A stretch of 60,771 nucleotides of DNA from Chloroflexota bacterium. GTDB lineage: Bacteria; Chloroflexota; Dehalococcoidia; UBA2247; RBG-13-53-26. A program made the position numbers and the translations under genes. Positions 45,515 through 53,863 of the stretch are shown one piece after another. Where the stretch lies: the NCBI GenBank assembly GCA_003551705.1, contig PUNJ01000116.1:1-60771 (forward strand), given 5' to 3'. The number at the start of each line of letters is the position of its first letter. Position 1 is the stretch's first letter. The notes under the pieces are model-generated. The model saw only the letters and a list, made by a program, of their open reading frames with translations, ran no database searches and was not told where the DNA came from.

Positions 45515-45889
45515 TCATTCCCGTGACCAGTCCTGTATTATGGCTCTGAGATTCCTGGCTTCCTCAAGCACCTCTTCAATCCCTGTGTCAGGTAGGGATG
45601 CGATAAGCAGACCCACGGGCGAGTCGTCTTCCTCATCCAGTTGGTTGAAGATGCTTGAGAAGATGTTACTATCGACCTCTGCTTCTTCATCTTCCGTAAT
45701 CAAGTTCGAAACAGGCTGCAGGATCTCATCGGGGCGCTCTGTTTCAGCACCGTGACCAATCTTGAATTCAATTTCCTCTTCGCTGTCTTCAGGAGTAAGG
45801 CTGACAATTTGACCAGGTCCAGCTTCTCCGGCCCTGGCATCGATTCCCTTCTTCTTTCCCCTTCCCTTGAACCTATCCTTGATCCCCAT
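45515..45889 (-). CDS. Acidic orphan protein between arlI and the kinases
   Basis: The 124-residue protein (ATG behind GGAGGAACGCA) has a basic N-terminal dozen (IKDRFKGRGKKKG). A long acidic, low-complexity middle follows, then a helical C-terminal third, IFSSIFNQLDEEDDS and LIASLPDTGIEEVLEEARNLR. No Pfam-like family is recognised. It lies directly downstream of arlI and before the kinase genes, where archaea often place motor adaptors. A link between motor and signalling proteins, perhaps ArlC-like, is an inference from position and the helical tail alone. Confidence 0.65.
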   Translation of the reverse strand: MGIKDRFKGRGKKKGIDARAGEAGPGQIVSLTPEDSEEEIEFKIGHGAETERPDEILQPVSNLITEDEEAEVDSNIFSSIFNQLDEEDDSPVGLLIASLPDTGIEEVLEEARNLRAIIQDWSRE

Positions 45890-45953
45890 TGCGTTCCTCC
45901 ACTTGCTGAACTTTTGATCTCTATCCGGCTAACGTACCAGTCGGACACGCCAG

Positions 45954-47702
45954 CTATTTGAAGTAGCCCTCACGGTAAGCCTTGGATAGCATCTTGTGTA
46001 CTTCGTAGAAATTTGAAATGTTCTGTTCTTGAATTCGTTTCAAGACTTCGGCCCGTTGCTTGATTTGTGCGTATATCTGGTGCCTTCTGCTATGTGGAAT
46101 ACCCCGTTTAGGTGCAATCTTCTCTTCCAGCAGGTAGGAATTCTGATAACCCCTGAAGTCAAAGCGGTCCTCCAGTGGGTTCCATGTGAACACGTCAATG
46201 AAAGAGAACGAATCGGCAACGGAATCGTAGCCCACAATCTCACTAATTCCCGTTATGCGCCTGCCGGAAGAACCGTTGGGCAATCGTACAAATTGACAAA
46301 TCACGACAACGTGGAGATTGTCTACGTAAGATTTTGGTACAAAGATAGGGTTACCCGTGAGCCGTTGCACGAGTTTTGTCACAGAAGCTGCGTGAAAAGT
46401 GCTCATGCAAGCGTGCCCTGTTTGCATGGCCTGGAAAGCTATGGCACCTTCTACGCCACGGATCTCGCCCACTATAATCAAGTTTGGTCGCTGCCTCAAA
46501 GCTGCTTTGAGCAGGTCAAACATGGACACTTCGCTCGATTCCGCTCCCTTGGTAGCACCGCGCGAGCAGCCTCTGATCCAATTTGGATGGGGCACTTGGA
46601 CCTCGGGCGTGTCCTCGATGGTAACGATTTTGGATTCAGGCGGCACGAAGGTGGTCAAGGCATTCATGAGTGTTGTCTTGCCCGAAGCCGTTTCGCCCGA
46701 TACCCAAACGTTCATGTGCTCCTGGCAAATCAGTGAAAGGTAAGCGGCCATATTGTAGTCCATGGTTCCAAATTGAATCAGTTCAATGATGCTGATGGGG
46801 GTGGGTGAGAATTTTCGTATGGTGAAGTTGCTCCCACGCTTGGACACATCTGTACCATAGACGATGTTTATCCGTGAGCCGTCGGGCAAAGTGGCATCCA
46901 CACAAGGATCACGAAAAGTGACGGGATGTTTGATGGTTTCCGCCAATTCGACCACCAGTTTGTCTAGATCGTCGTGGGTCTCGAAAGCTATGCTGGCGGT
47001 CAGTCCCCCGAAGAGCTTGTGTTCTACGAAGACAGCACCCAGTCCCGAACAGGAAATGTCCTCGATATTGTTATCACAAATCATTGGGTCCAAGACGTCC
47101 AGACCCTTGAGCTTGCGCCGTATTACGTAGCGAAGCCCTTTGTACTGGGCTGGAGAAAGCGTAATCCTTCCTTTACCGTTGCTGTTCTTCTGCCGGGGCT
47201 TGCCTGAGCGCCTATCTTTGCTCCTGCCCCTGACTCTGACCAGTTTGTCCAGGGACAGGAGAATGGCTTTCAGTCTCTCTTCGTCGTCCGCAGTTGCTGC
47301 AAACTCTTCGTCGACACTGTCAACCAGGCTCCTTTCGACCTGCTCCAACAACTCGTCCAAGCCGTAACAGAAGCTTGGTTCCACTGGCATGTAGTGGTTG
47401 CGGATATCATCGGCATTAGACAGGATGTGCACATACACTTCATCGCTAACGGGATAGATCAGGTTAGGGTTCTTTATTCCCTTCATGCTCCTGTCCAATG
47501 CCAAATGAAGCTCCGGGACGCCGATTTCGCCTACAGGAAGTCCGTGCAGGTATTGGAGCAGGTGTGGCTTTTGCCTGCATTCGACCTGCAGTTCCTCCGG
47601 CAATAACCCGTAAGTCGGGCACTTTTCAAGCTTTTCGCCGCACTCGTAGCCGCAGTCGTTACTACAGGGCTTGAGATCAAAAGGCAGACCGTAAGTGAAC
47701 AA
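45954..47702 (-). CDS. arlI: Archaellum motor ATPase ArlI (FlaI)
   Basis: The T2SS/T4P-type ATPase of about 582 residues has Walker A GETASGKTTLMNAL at about residue 335, a Walker B-type segment NLIIVGEIRGVEG and the His-box region GHACMSTFHAAS. An N-terminal cysteine-rich segment (CSNDCGYECGEKLEKC) precedes the family N-domain. ArlI hexamers power assembly and rotation of the archaellum at the cytoplasmic membrane with ArlJ and ArlH. I place the start at TTG 47702 behind AGGAG, 10 bases after the arlH stop; a longer frame to 47753 would overlap arlH. Related pilus ATPases exist, but the arlH/arlJ/archaellin neighbours settle the type. Confidence 0.93.
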   Translation of the reverse strand: MFTYGLPFDLKPCSNDCGYECGEKLEKCPTYGLLPEELQVECRQKPHLLQYLHGLPVGEIGVPELHLALDRSMKGIKNPNLIYPVSDEVYVHILSNADDIRNHYMPVEPSFCYGLDELLEQVERSLVDSVDEEFAATADDEERLKAILLSLDKLVRVRGRSKDRRSGKPRQKNSNGKGRITLSPAQYKGLRYVIRRKLKGLDVLDPMICDNNIEDISCSGLGAVFVEHKLFGGLTASIAFETHDDLDKLVVELAETIKHPVTFRDPCVDATLPDGSRINIVYGTDVSKRGSNFTIRKFSPTPISIIELIQFGTMDYNMAAYLSLICQEHMNVWVSGETASGKTTLMNALTTFVPPESKIVTIEDTPEVQVPHPNWIRGCSRGATKGAESSEVSMFDLLKAALRQRPNLIIVGEIRGVEGAIAFQAMQTGHACMSTFHAASVTKLVQRLTGNPIFVPKSYVDNLHVVVICQFVRLPNGSSGRRITGISEIVGYDSVADSFSFIDVFTWNPLEDRFDFRGYQNSYLLEEKIAPKRGIPHSRRHQIYAQIKQRAEVLKRIQEQNISNFYEVHKMLSKAYREGYFK

Positions 47703-47712
47703 CGTACTACTC

Positions 47713-48426
47713 CTATACTCTGGCTTTGGACAACGGAATGATACGCATACCAATTTTGGGTTCTATCTCAAAACTGACCACATCTCCCGTGGGCCTGTCC
47801 GCACCTCGGACCTTAAGTACCTCCAAGATCTTAACCAACCGGTCACCCACCTGTTCCAGCCTTAGCTTGAGATGAGCGTCGCACAGTGAGCGAGTGCGAG
47901 ATAGTATCTCGTCGTCGAAGGCATAAGAATGTGCCACGAGAAATATGGAACGGCCCTCATCACAGAGGTCCTTGCAGGCGGAGAAGAAGTCTATAATGGG
48001 AACCCCGCGGCTATGGGCAACCAACAAGGTTATGGAATCCACGACAATCAACCTGAAATGGGGAGGCAGTTTTCGGAAATGCCTAACCAGTGTAGTGAGC
48101 GGTCGCTCCAAATTTCGTTTATCCGAGATCGTTAGTGGATAAATGCGAAAGCAATCGCATAGGAAGTGGTCCAGGGTGAACAGGGATAGGGAGTCCATTT
48201 GATTGATCAAGCTCTTTACCGAGTTCTCCGTGGTGTAGTAGGCAACGGAGAGCGGACCATCTCTCAGAGAACCATAACTGAGCTGTTGCGATAGTACGCT
48301 TTTCCCCGCATCCGAGTGGCCCTCGATAAGGCCGAGGGAACCAACAGGAATCCCTCCACCCAGTTTTTCGTCTACTTCCCGGACACAGGTCCGGACGACC
48401 TCTTTTTTCTTTTCTTGCGTTACCAT
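47713..48426 (-). CDS. arlH: Archaellum KaiC-like regulator ArlH (FlaH)
   Basis: The 237-residue RecA/KaiC-fold protein has Walker A EGHSDAGKSVLS at about residue 35 and Walker B FRLIVVDSITLL. A glutamate-containing ENSVKSLI segment after the second strand matches the FlaH family. In archaea ArlH forms a ring that binds ATP, contacts ArlI and regulates the motor with the ArlC/D/E proteins. The GGGAGGTAGATC site gives the start. It follows the ArlD/E-like gene by about 25 bases and is followed by arlI, the usual archaeal gene order. Confidence 0.93.
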   Translation of the reverse strand: MVTQEKKKEVVRTCVREVDEKLGGGIPVGSLGLIEGHSDAGKSVLSQQLSYGSLRDGPLSVAYYTTENSVKSLINQMDSLSLFTLDHFLCDCFRIYPLTISDKRNLERPLTTLVRHFRKLPPHFRLIVVDSITLLVAHSRGVPIIDFFSACKDLCDEGRSIFLVAHSYAFDDEILSRTRSLCDAHLKLRLEQVGDRLVKILEVLKVRGADRPTGDVVSFEIEPKIGMRIIPLSKARV

Positions 48427-48450
48427 GATCTACCTCCCAAGCAGGGTCGA

Positions 48451-49395
48451 CTAATGTCCATCTACACCGGCGTCAGGATTGAGGGTGACACTGAATTCCT
48501 TTTCCTGGCCGCTGCCCATGGGAAGGACCAGTTTGAGCCTGACTGGTTCCGGTTTTGGTTCGACATCCTCGGGTTCAGCGTCGGCCGCTTTCCCGGCATC
48601 CAAGCCCGACATCACGGATCCTGCCGGCATGACAGGTGTGCCGCCGCCTGTTAATATGCCGTGCAGTTCCAGCATCAAACGGCTCCAGGCATCTGCCAAA
48701 TTACCTTCCTGAGAGTTCTCGTCCACGATTTCGGCCAGGCTTAAAATGGCATCTCTTAGTCCCGGCGACAGGTCGCCGGCAACGGCATAGGCATGCAAGA
48801 ACATGGGAAGCTGCTCCATGCCGATTTCTTTTCTTGCCGATGCCACCCAACGAATGAGATTAGCCATCAAGTTCACTCGAGAAGTATCGTGGGTTGCTTC
48901 ATCGCTTTGGCGCATTTGCGGTGCCTCCTTGATTTCGGGATGCATGGGCTCTTCCGGACCACGACCGGGATCCTCTTTTTCCCGGGCCAGTGGAGGCCCG
49001 TCAAAACGGGGCTCTCTTGCCTCTGCAAACGGGGGAGGGCTGTGCAGCGGCTGGTCCTGCATTGCAGGAGACAAGTTGCCCGCAGTAGGCCCCGGGACCC
49101 ATTGAGGTGACGGACCTTGAGGACTGTGCAGCGGCTGGCCCTGAATTGGAGGAGGCGAGTTGCCCGAAGTAGTCCCCGGGACCTCTTGAGGTGATGAACC
49201 TTCAGATGGAGGCGAGGCCGGGGAGTTTCCTGCGGATGTGCTTTCCGGTTCTGGAGCTTGAAAGGCCTCGACTTCGGGGGGCAGCTTCAGATCGCGGAGG
49301 AAGCTGCGAACGTCTATCAGGGTTTGCCGGAGTTCACCTTTCATCAGTTTGAGTTCGTCTTCGAGCCCATCGAGTTTCTTTGTCACTTCGGTCAT
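48451..49395 (-). CDS. ArlD/E (FlaD/E)-like motor accessory protein
   Basis: The 314-residue protein has three parts: a coiled-coil start (KKLDGLEDELKLMKGELRQTLIDV), a proline/serine/glutamate-rich linker with repeats PGTTSGNSPPP and PGPTAGNLSPA, and a C-terminal FlaD/E-type domain (VNLMANLIRWVASARKEIG... LMLELHGILTG... VRLKLVLP). This domain defines the ArlC/D/E family, which forms the cytosolic ring linking signalling to the archaellum motor. It overlaps the 55-residue gene upstream by an ATGA. A paralogue of its C-terminal domain lies at 39303. Confidence 0.82.
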   Translation of the reverse strand: MTEVTKKLDGLEDELKLMKGELRQTLIDVRSFLRDLKLPPEVEAFQAPEPESTSAGNSPASPPSEGSSPQEVPGTTSGNSPPPIQGQPLHSPQGPSPQWVPGPTAGNLSPAMQDQPLHSPPPFAEAREPRFDGPPLAREKEDPGRGPEEPMHPEIKEAPQMRQSDEATHDTSRVNLMANLIRWVASARKEIGMEQLPMFLHAYAVAGDLSPGLRDAILSLAEIVDENSQEGNLADAWSRLMLELHGILTGGGTPVMPAGSVMSGLDAGKAADAEPEDVEPKPEPVRLKLVLPMGSGQEKEFSVTLNPDAGVDGH

Positions 49396-49559
49396 TGTCC
49401 CACCTCTTTCTGGGTGCCCTCTGTGGTCTCAGCGGTACTTCGCAGAGGACTGCTGGCTTCCATTAAATAGGCACGTATGTCCAGCATTATGCTTCTTAGA
49501 TCGTCTTGCAGGGTACACAAATCTTCCTCAAGTATGCGTATCCTTTCTTCCACCTCCAT
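49392..49559 (-). CDS. 55-residue coiled-coil protein in the arl operon
   Basis: ATG 49559 behind GAGGAGGTGCC opens MEVEERIRILEEDLCTLQDDL, a heptad-patterned helix, followed by IMLDIRAYLMEASSP and a polar tail. The stop overlaps the ATG of the ArlD/E-like gene (ATGA), showing that it is translated in the operon. Its helix resembles the N-terminal helix of the next protein (ELKLMKGELRQTLIDVRSFL), so it could pair with it as a coiled coil. Its short length makes it easy to miss. Confidence 0.8.
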   Translation of the reverse strand: MEVEERIRILEEDLCTLQDDLRSIMLDIRAYLMEASSPLRSTAETTEGTQKEVGQ

Positions 49560-49568
49560 GGCACCTCC

Positions 49569-51077
49569 TCAATTCTGTATGGACGAAAACAATGAGCCGG
49601 CCAAGTCCGGCAATGCTGCCAGGCAGATTCCCGAGATCATTGTCGTTACTGACAGGTTGTACAAGATCTTTCCACGACTCCCGCCATCTGCAATGCTCGG
49701 AGCCAGGGCGTTTGCGATGGTGAAGACCACTACAAGTGGCAGGACAAGCTGCTGCATGATATCCAGTCCTGCGTAATTGAAATTTGTGAAGGACCCACCG
49801 GCGAGCCCCCCTGCCGTATCGGGCAGGGCGGCCTGCGCGTCGCCTACCATTGACCCGAAGGTGACAATGACTTCAACTACAAAGACGAGTAGCGCAATAA
49901 CGGCTCCATGCATGGCAACGCAGAGCCAACGGAAGGGCAGAGAAATGGTCTTCCTCTGGGCCCTGAGCATTGAGAGTCCCGAAGCATAGACCGAAGACCT
50001 GTAACCTGCTTGTTCCGGTTCTCCTCCCACCTCGACCACGTCATAGAACATGCTTATGCTGCGCCTGGCCAGTTCACTTCCGGTTTCCTCAGTAAATCTC
50101 TGCCAGCAAAACCGGCCACGTATGCCTGAATGAAGCCTCGCATTCAATCTCCGCACCTGGGGTCGCAGGGCGGTGATGGAGTCCAGGTCCAGCCGGGAGA
50201 GGGCATCTCTTATGGTTGTGCCTATAGCGGCTGAAACGCCCCCCAATGAACGCAGAAACGGTCCAACTTCCGTATCCCGTGCGCAAATCCTCTTGTCGTC
50301 TCTGGCCGCCACGAATCCGATGGGGAAGATGACTACAGCAAAAGCGATCATTATCAGACCCGGGTTCAGCCCAATGAAGGCAAGAGCAGCGACAAGGGCT
50401 ATGGCAAGGGGTGATAGCGAGAAAATGAGTTTTCGCACCAGCTTCTGCTCACGTGAGCCCGGCTTTGATGGAACCACGATCTCTCTGGGAGATAGAAGGT
50501 AGATCAACCAGACTCCGAGCACAGCTATTCCCACTGAGATCCCCACAACACCGATGATAAAGGCGTCGTTCATGGTCCATATCATGGTTGAAACCACGCC
50601 GATGATTATTATCAGGATCGCAGAAAGGGTCAGAGCAACGTAGGCATTTGTCCACTGTTTCAAACCTTCGAGTGTGCGAGTATACTCGTTGTGAAAGGTC
50701 TTGGTATGAGCATCCGCCTCTCGAGCAAGGAATTCCGCCTCGGGCTCACCGGATACCAGGGCGCTGGAAAGCCTCAGCAGTAAGGATTTCATGTCCTCGT
50801 TGTCGGCATCTTCTCCTACCATTTTGCAGGCACGCGCATAGTCGCATCCCAGCTTGCGGCGTGTCCGCTCAATCTTGTCGAAATATTTGGCCGGATCACA
50901 TTCCAATTCGGCAGCACGCCTGAAGAGCTGGTTGCGGGGCGCACCGGCACCGGCTATGACCGACATATACGAAAGGTGATAAAGCAGGTCAAAGTCGAAG
51001 GAGCCATGATCGGTTAGCTTCTTGCCCTTCTTCTTGCCAGGCTTTTTATATATCTGACCGGGTTTACCGCTGTTCAC
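49569..51077 (-). CDS. arlJ: Archaellum platform protein ArlJ (FlaJ)
   Basis: The 502-residue protein has two T2SSF-type regions (LSYMSVIAGAGAPRNQLFRRAA and LRSLGGVSAAIGTTIRDALS) and about nine hydrophobic segments, as in FlaJ. The basic loop between the regions faces the cytoplasm and contacts ArlI. It forms the membrane anchor of the rotor. Translation probably begins at GTG 51077 with AGGAG about 12 bases upstream. The ArlF-like gene is 70 bases upstream and the small coiled-coil gene begins about 10 bases after its stop. Confidence 0.92.
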   Translation of the reverse strand: MNSGKPGQIYKKPGKKKGKKLTDHGSFDFDLLYHLSYMSVIAGAGAPRNQLFRRAAELECDPAKYFDKIERTRRKLGCDYARACKMVGEDADNEDMKSLLLRLSSALVSGEPEAEFLAREADAHTKTFHNEYTRTLEGLKQWTNAYVALTLSAILIIIIGVVSTMIWTMNDAFIIGVVGISVGIAVLGVWLIYLLSPREIVVPSKPGSREQKLVRKLIFSLSPLAIALVAALAFIGLNPGLIMIAFAVVIFPIGFVAARDDKRICARDTEVGPFLRSLGGVSAAIGTTIRDALSRLDLDSITALRPQVRRLNARLHSGIRGRFCWQRFTEETGSELARRSISMFYDVVEVGGEPEQAGYRSSVYASGLSMLRAQRKTISLPFRWLCVAMHGAVIALLVFVVEVIVTFGSMVGDAQAALPDTAGGLAGGSFTNFNYAGLDIMQQLVLPLVVVFTIANALAPSIADGGSRGKILYNLSVTTMISGICLAALPDLAGSLFSSIQN

Positions 51078-51147
51078 GGCTCGACAAACTCCTGCACAGT
51101 ACTGCCCTGGCTGCAGCCAGGGACGATTCTAATTATCATTTCTTGCC

Positions 51148-51678
51148 TCATTCCGGCCCGATAAATGTCCGGGTCGCGGATACGCCATTAGGTGTGGATA
51201 TGACCAACAAATTTGTGGTCCCGGTACCGACGTCCGGGTCCAATCTGGCCGTGATTATCATTTCCTCACCGGGATTCAGAATACCGGGATCAAATCGCTC
51301 GGGCGCTCCGGTCCCGGCACACTGGTAGATGCCTTCCTTGGTCCACTGGCCGCTTTCCGGGGCATCAGCGGTGAAACGTAAGTACTGCATCTCGTCGGTT
51401 GTCTCTGAGAAGTACTGGGCAATAACGTCCCATTTCTGGAAATTGGCCAGCTTGACCTGTCCGGTGTTGCGCACAACCGCCTCCACGGTATTGGTCAATG
51501 TCTGCCAGGTAGCTGAGAGCACGCTTATCTCCGTGCGCAGGATGTTGGCATCCCTGGTACCTATCTCCTCGAGGCTCATGCTGCTGGAATCGACTGAAGC
51601 CAGGAACCCCTGGGAGAGGGTTAGACCGCCGAACATTATCAGCGCTATGCAGATGACAGCCACTATTGCCGTTTCCAT
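51148..51678 (-). CDS. arlF: Archaellum stator-like protein, ArlF (FlaF) type
   Basis: The 176-residue protein has one N-terminal membrane segment (TAIVAVICIALIMFGGLTL), a short helix, and a beta-sandwich domain with VEAVVRNTGQVKLANFQKWDVI and NPGEEMIITARLDPD, the pattern of FlaF/FlaG proteins. In archaea these anchor the archaellum to the cell surface. It has no cleavage site for a prepilin peptidase, consistent with a membrane-anchored form. The gene lies between the ArlG-like gene and arlJ. The ArlF versus ArlG choice rests on the N-terminal segment and is moderate. Confidence 0.75.
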   Translation of the reverse strand: METAIVAVICIALIMFGGLTLSQGFLASVDSSSMSLEEIGTRDANILRTEISVLSATWQTLTNTVEAVVRNTGQVKLANFQKWDVIAQYFSETTDEMQYLRFTADAPESGQWTKEGIYQCAGTGAPERFDPGILNPGEEMIITARLDPDVGTGTTNLLVISTPNGVSATRTFIGPE

Positions 51679-51722
51679 GTTCTAAGCTGCTCCTCGATGC
51701 AAAAATATCCCCTGCAGGTTAT

Positions 51723-52202
51723 TCATGACACGCTAAAGAAATCGCTGGCCTCTATGCCGTTGGGTATGACTACCTTCACGTAATAGGTCCCAGACCCGGG
51801 ATCGATATCATACGTGATTGTGAATTTCACGGTGACGTTGTTTACCCATTCCGTTCCATTTTCAATATCGTACGACCAGCGAGGGTAGGTCTCTCCTGCG
51901 TCGCCTTCGTAAGGTATGCGCGCAAAGTTACCTTCCTGGCCGAAGAAGATATCGCACTTCTCTATGTTGTATATGCGGGTTGAGCCGACATTCTTGACCC
52001 AGACATAGCTGGTCTGTCGATCGGCTGCACTGGCTACATGCACTATACTTATCCGGCTTTTCATTCGATCATCCATGGTATCCGTCATGCTTATCATGGC
52101 CTGGCTGGACCGGTTCACCATGGGATAAACCGCATTGAAGATGAAGATGGTACAAACAACCCCTGCTATGATGAGCAGAGCTGTAGTTATGGCCTTGTCC
52201 AA
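51723..52202 (-). CDS. arlG: Archaellum stator-like protein, ArlG (FlaG) type
   Basis: The 159-residue protein starts at TTG 52202 behind AAGGAGGG. It has a membrane segment (AITTALLIIAGVVCTIFIFNAV), then a helix and a beta-sandwich: SRISIVHVASA, YVWVKNVGSTRIYNIEKCDIFF, VKFTITYDID. This matches FlaG-type stator proteins. It carries N-glycosylation sequons (NRS, NGT, NVT), of interest because an AglB-like gene is in the window. Its neighbours are the archaellin genes upstream and the ArlF-like gene downstream. The assignment between ArlG and ArlF is tentative. Confidence 0.78.
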   Translation of the reverse strand: MDKAITTALLIIAGVVCTIFIFNAVYPMVNRSSQAMISMTDTMDDRMKSRISIVHVASAADRQTSYVWVKNVGSTRIYNIEKCDIFFGQEGNFARIPYEGDAGETYPRWSYDIENGTEWVNNVTVKFTITYDIDPGSGTYYVKVVIPNGIEASDFFSVS

Positions 52203-52290
52203 CTGTACCCTCCTTCATGCATTCCAATCGCTTATCCCGGGTCAATGCCATTTCCACTCTACAGCCCGCAAGGCAGGGGCTTGTATTGGT

Positions 52291-52324
52291 GCCGAGGGGC
52301 GGGTACTTCTCCCCGCCCCTCGGC
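52291..52324 (-). terminator. 13-pair hairpin between the last archaellin gene and arlG
   Basis: GCCGAGGGGCGGG and CCCGCCCCTCGGC form a perfect stem with an eight-base loop, about 10 bases past the archaellin stop. No U-tract follows in the minus direction, so attenuation or RNA protection is as likely as full termination. Either would keep archaellin mRNA more abundant than motor mRNA. Confidence 0.5.
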
Positions 52325-52333
52325 GGTCAAACT

Positions 52334-53011
52334 CTAGTGCAGGTTCATAACCGGGTCCAGGCCGTGCGGGGTGGTCCGCTCTACTACGAGGGTTGCCCCT
52401 GTGGACGGCTTGAGCTCCAGCCTGAAGGTGTCAAAGGTACCGACGGTGTTCGATCCCAGGAACGGGTCGGTGCCTGCAACATACACGCCTTCGGTAAAAT
52501 CGCTGGGATCATGGAACCAGACGGTTATGACGGCCTTCTCGCCCTCCTCTAGGAGGTGGTCCCCGTCATTGTAGCCGATCCATGTCTTGGTCCAGGCACA
52601 CTCCGTTATGGTCGTGTCTTTGCTGCTGAAGCTTATCATCAGCGGGCCGGCGGTGCCGTCATCGCTCAGGTCATTGGGATTACCATCATCCCATGTGTAC
52701 TTCGTTCTCAGGTTTATGGGCTCACCGCCGCTGACCACAGCCACCGTGAGGTCAACCCTGGCAATTACCTTCTCGCCGTCAATCTCTCCCTCGTAGGCAA
52801 TGACGCCACCCCTGAGCTCCATGGTGCTCTGGGTCTGCTTCAGCCCGGAATAGACTGCTTCCTGGCTCCTTTGCGTGGAGAACAGACCCGCTGAGAGCGC
52901 CGTGTAGGCGAAAACAGCAGCGACCACAACGAAGGCGATGAGGATTATGGCTGTCTCCAGGCCGGTTATACCTCTCTCATTGCGGCACATTCTGTTGAAT
53001 GTTTTCATCAT
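52334..53011 (-). CDS. Archaellin (class III signal peptide flagellin), copy 1
   Basis: The 225-residue protein has an archaellin N-terminus: basic leader MMKTFNRMCRNERG, then ITGLETAIILIAFVVVAAVF, a hydrophobic helix normally cut by a prepilin peptidase after Gly. A globular beta-rich domain follows. The ribosome site AAGGAAGGAAAGGAGGG is very strong, suiting a major filament protein. Its helix region is almost identical to those of the other two copies, while the outer domains differ. It has no N-X-S/T sequon that I can find. Confidence 0.92.
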   Translation of the reverse strand: MMKTFNRMCRNERGITGLETAIILIAFVVVAAVFAYTALSAGLFSTQRSQEAVYSGLKQTQSTMELRGGVIAYEGEIDGEKVIARVDLTVAVVSGGEPINLRTKYTWDDGNPNDLSDDGTAGPLMISFSSKDTTITECAWTKTWIGYNDGDHLLEEGEKAVITVWFHDPSDFTEGVYVAGTDPFLGSNTVGTFDTFRLELKPSTGATLVVERTTPHGLDPVMNLH

Positions 53012-53079
53012 CCTTCTTCCCTCCTTTCCTTCCTTACTCGTTTACTAAATCCTTGAATCTCGATTCCATATCCGACCGG

Positions 53080-53694
53080 TTAGTTCAGGTTGTTAACAGT
53101 GTGGATGTACGGGGGAGCGGTCCTGGATATGGACAGGACGGCGCCCTGGGGCGGCTTCACCTCGATGGCGAATGCCCGGTCACAGCCCAGGTTTGGGCTA
53201 TCCACAGCAGCCAGATCTACGGTGATCTGGAACTTCTCACCAGGCTCGAGTATATCGTTGTCGTTGGCATTGCCCAGCGGGGTGCTGCTCCAGAGCAGGT
53301 CGTCCACTCTCTGGTCCTTGTCTATGTAGGAGATGACTACTCTGTGATCAGTGCTGGTAGCCAAACCGTCCGCACCGGTCGGGTTCCTGAAGTCGATGGG
53401 CTGTCCACCGGCGACCAACGCCAGGGTGAAGGTGAGCTCTCTGATGTGCCCTTCATGCCCGGTCGTATTGGTCAGGCCTATGACCCCGCCCCTTAACTCC
53501 AAGGTGCTCTGGGTGGTCTCCAGGCCCGAGTACACAGCCCTCTGGCTTTCCTGGGTGGAGAACAGGCCGGCCGAGAGTGCCGTGTAGGCAAAGACTGCCG
53601 CTACGACGACAAAGGCGATCAGTATGATGGCCGTTTCAAGGCCCGTGATGCCCCTCTGGTCGCGACCCAGTAACTTTCGAGGTCTTCTTAGCAT
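53080..53694 (-). CDS. Archaellin (class III signal peptide flagellin), copy 2
   Basis: The 204-residue protein starts MLRRPRKLLGRDQRGITGLETAIIL behind AAAGGAGGGAAAAA. The expected prepilin-type cleavage is after the Gly of DQRG. The ALSAGLFSTQESQRAVYSGL stretch matches the other archaellins. A beta-domain of about 150 residues follows, with one NTT sequon (GLTNTTGHEG) that could be N-glycosylated. Its stop is about 70 bases before copy 1. Confidence 0.92.
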   Translation of the reverse strand: MLRRPRKLLGRDQRGITGLETAIILIAFVVVAAVFAYTALSAGLFSTQESQRAVYSGLETTQSTLELRGGVIGLTNTTGHEGHIRELTFTLALVAGGQPIDFRNPTGADGLATSTDHRVVISYIDKDQRVDDLLWSSTPLGNANDNDILEPGEKFQITVDLAAVDSPNLGCDRAFAIEVKPPQGAVLSISRTAPPYIHTVNNLN

Positions 53695-53769
53695 TTTTCC
53701 CTCCTTTCCTTGTTCTTCCCTTTCCTAGAATTGTTGGTGTCGAGTTATCAGGACTTTGGTGCTGTCTAC

Positions 53770-53796
53770 TTATATTTCCTTCGCCCCAAGCTTCAT
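53770..53796 (-). other. Eight-residue leader frame with a strong ribosome site
   Basis: ATG at 53796 after AAAGGAGGTTCGC opens MKLGAKEI and stops at TAA (53770). The AAAGGAGG site is as strong as those of real genes. It lies in the 170-base gap between archaellins 3 and 2 and ends about 75 bases before archaellin 2. It may be a leader peptide or a decayed gene start. Confidence 0.4.
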
Positions 53797-53863
53797 GCGA
53801 ACCTCCTTTCGTAGTTGGATCGTATACCTCTAATTGAGAAACCCCATCATAAGCATCTCCCTG

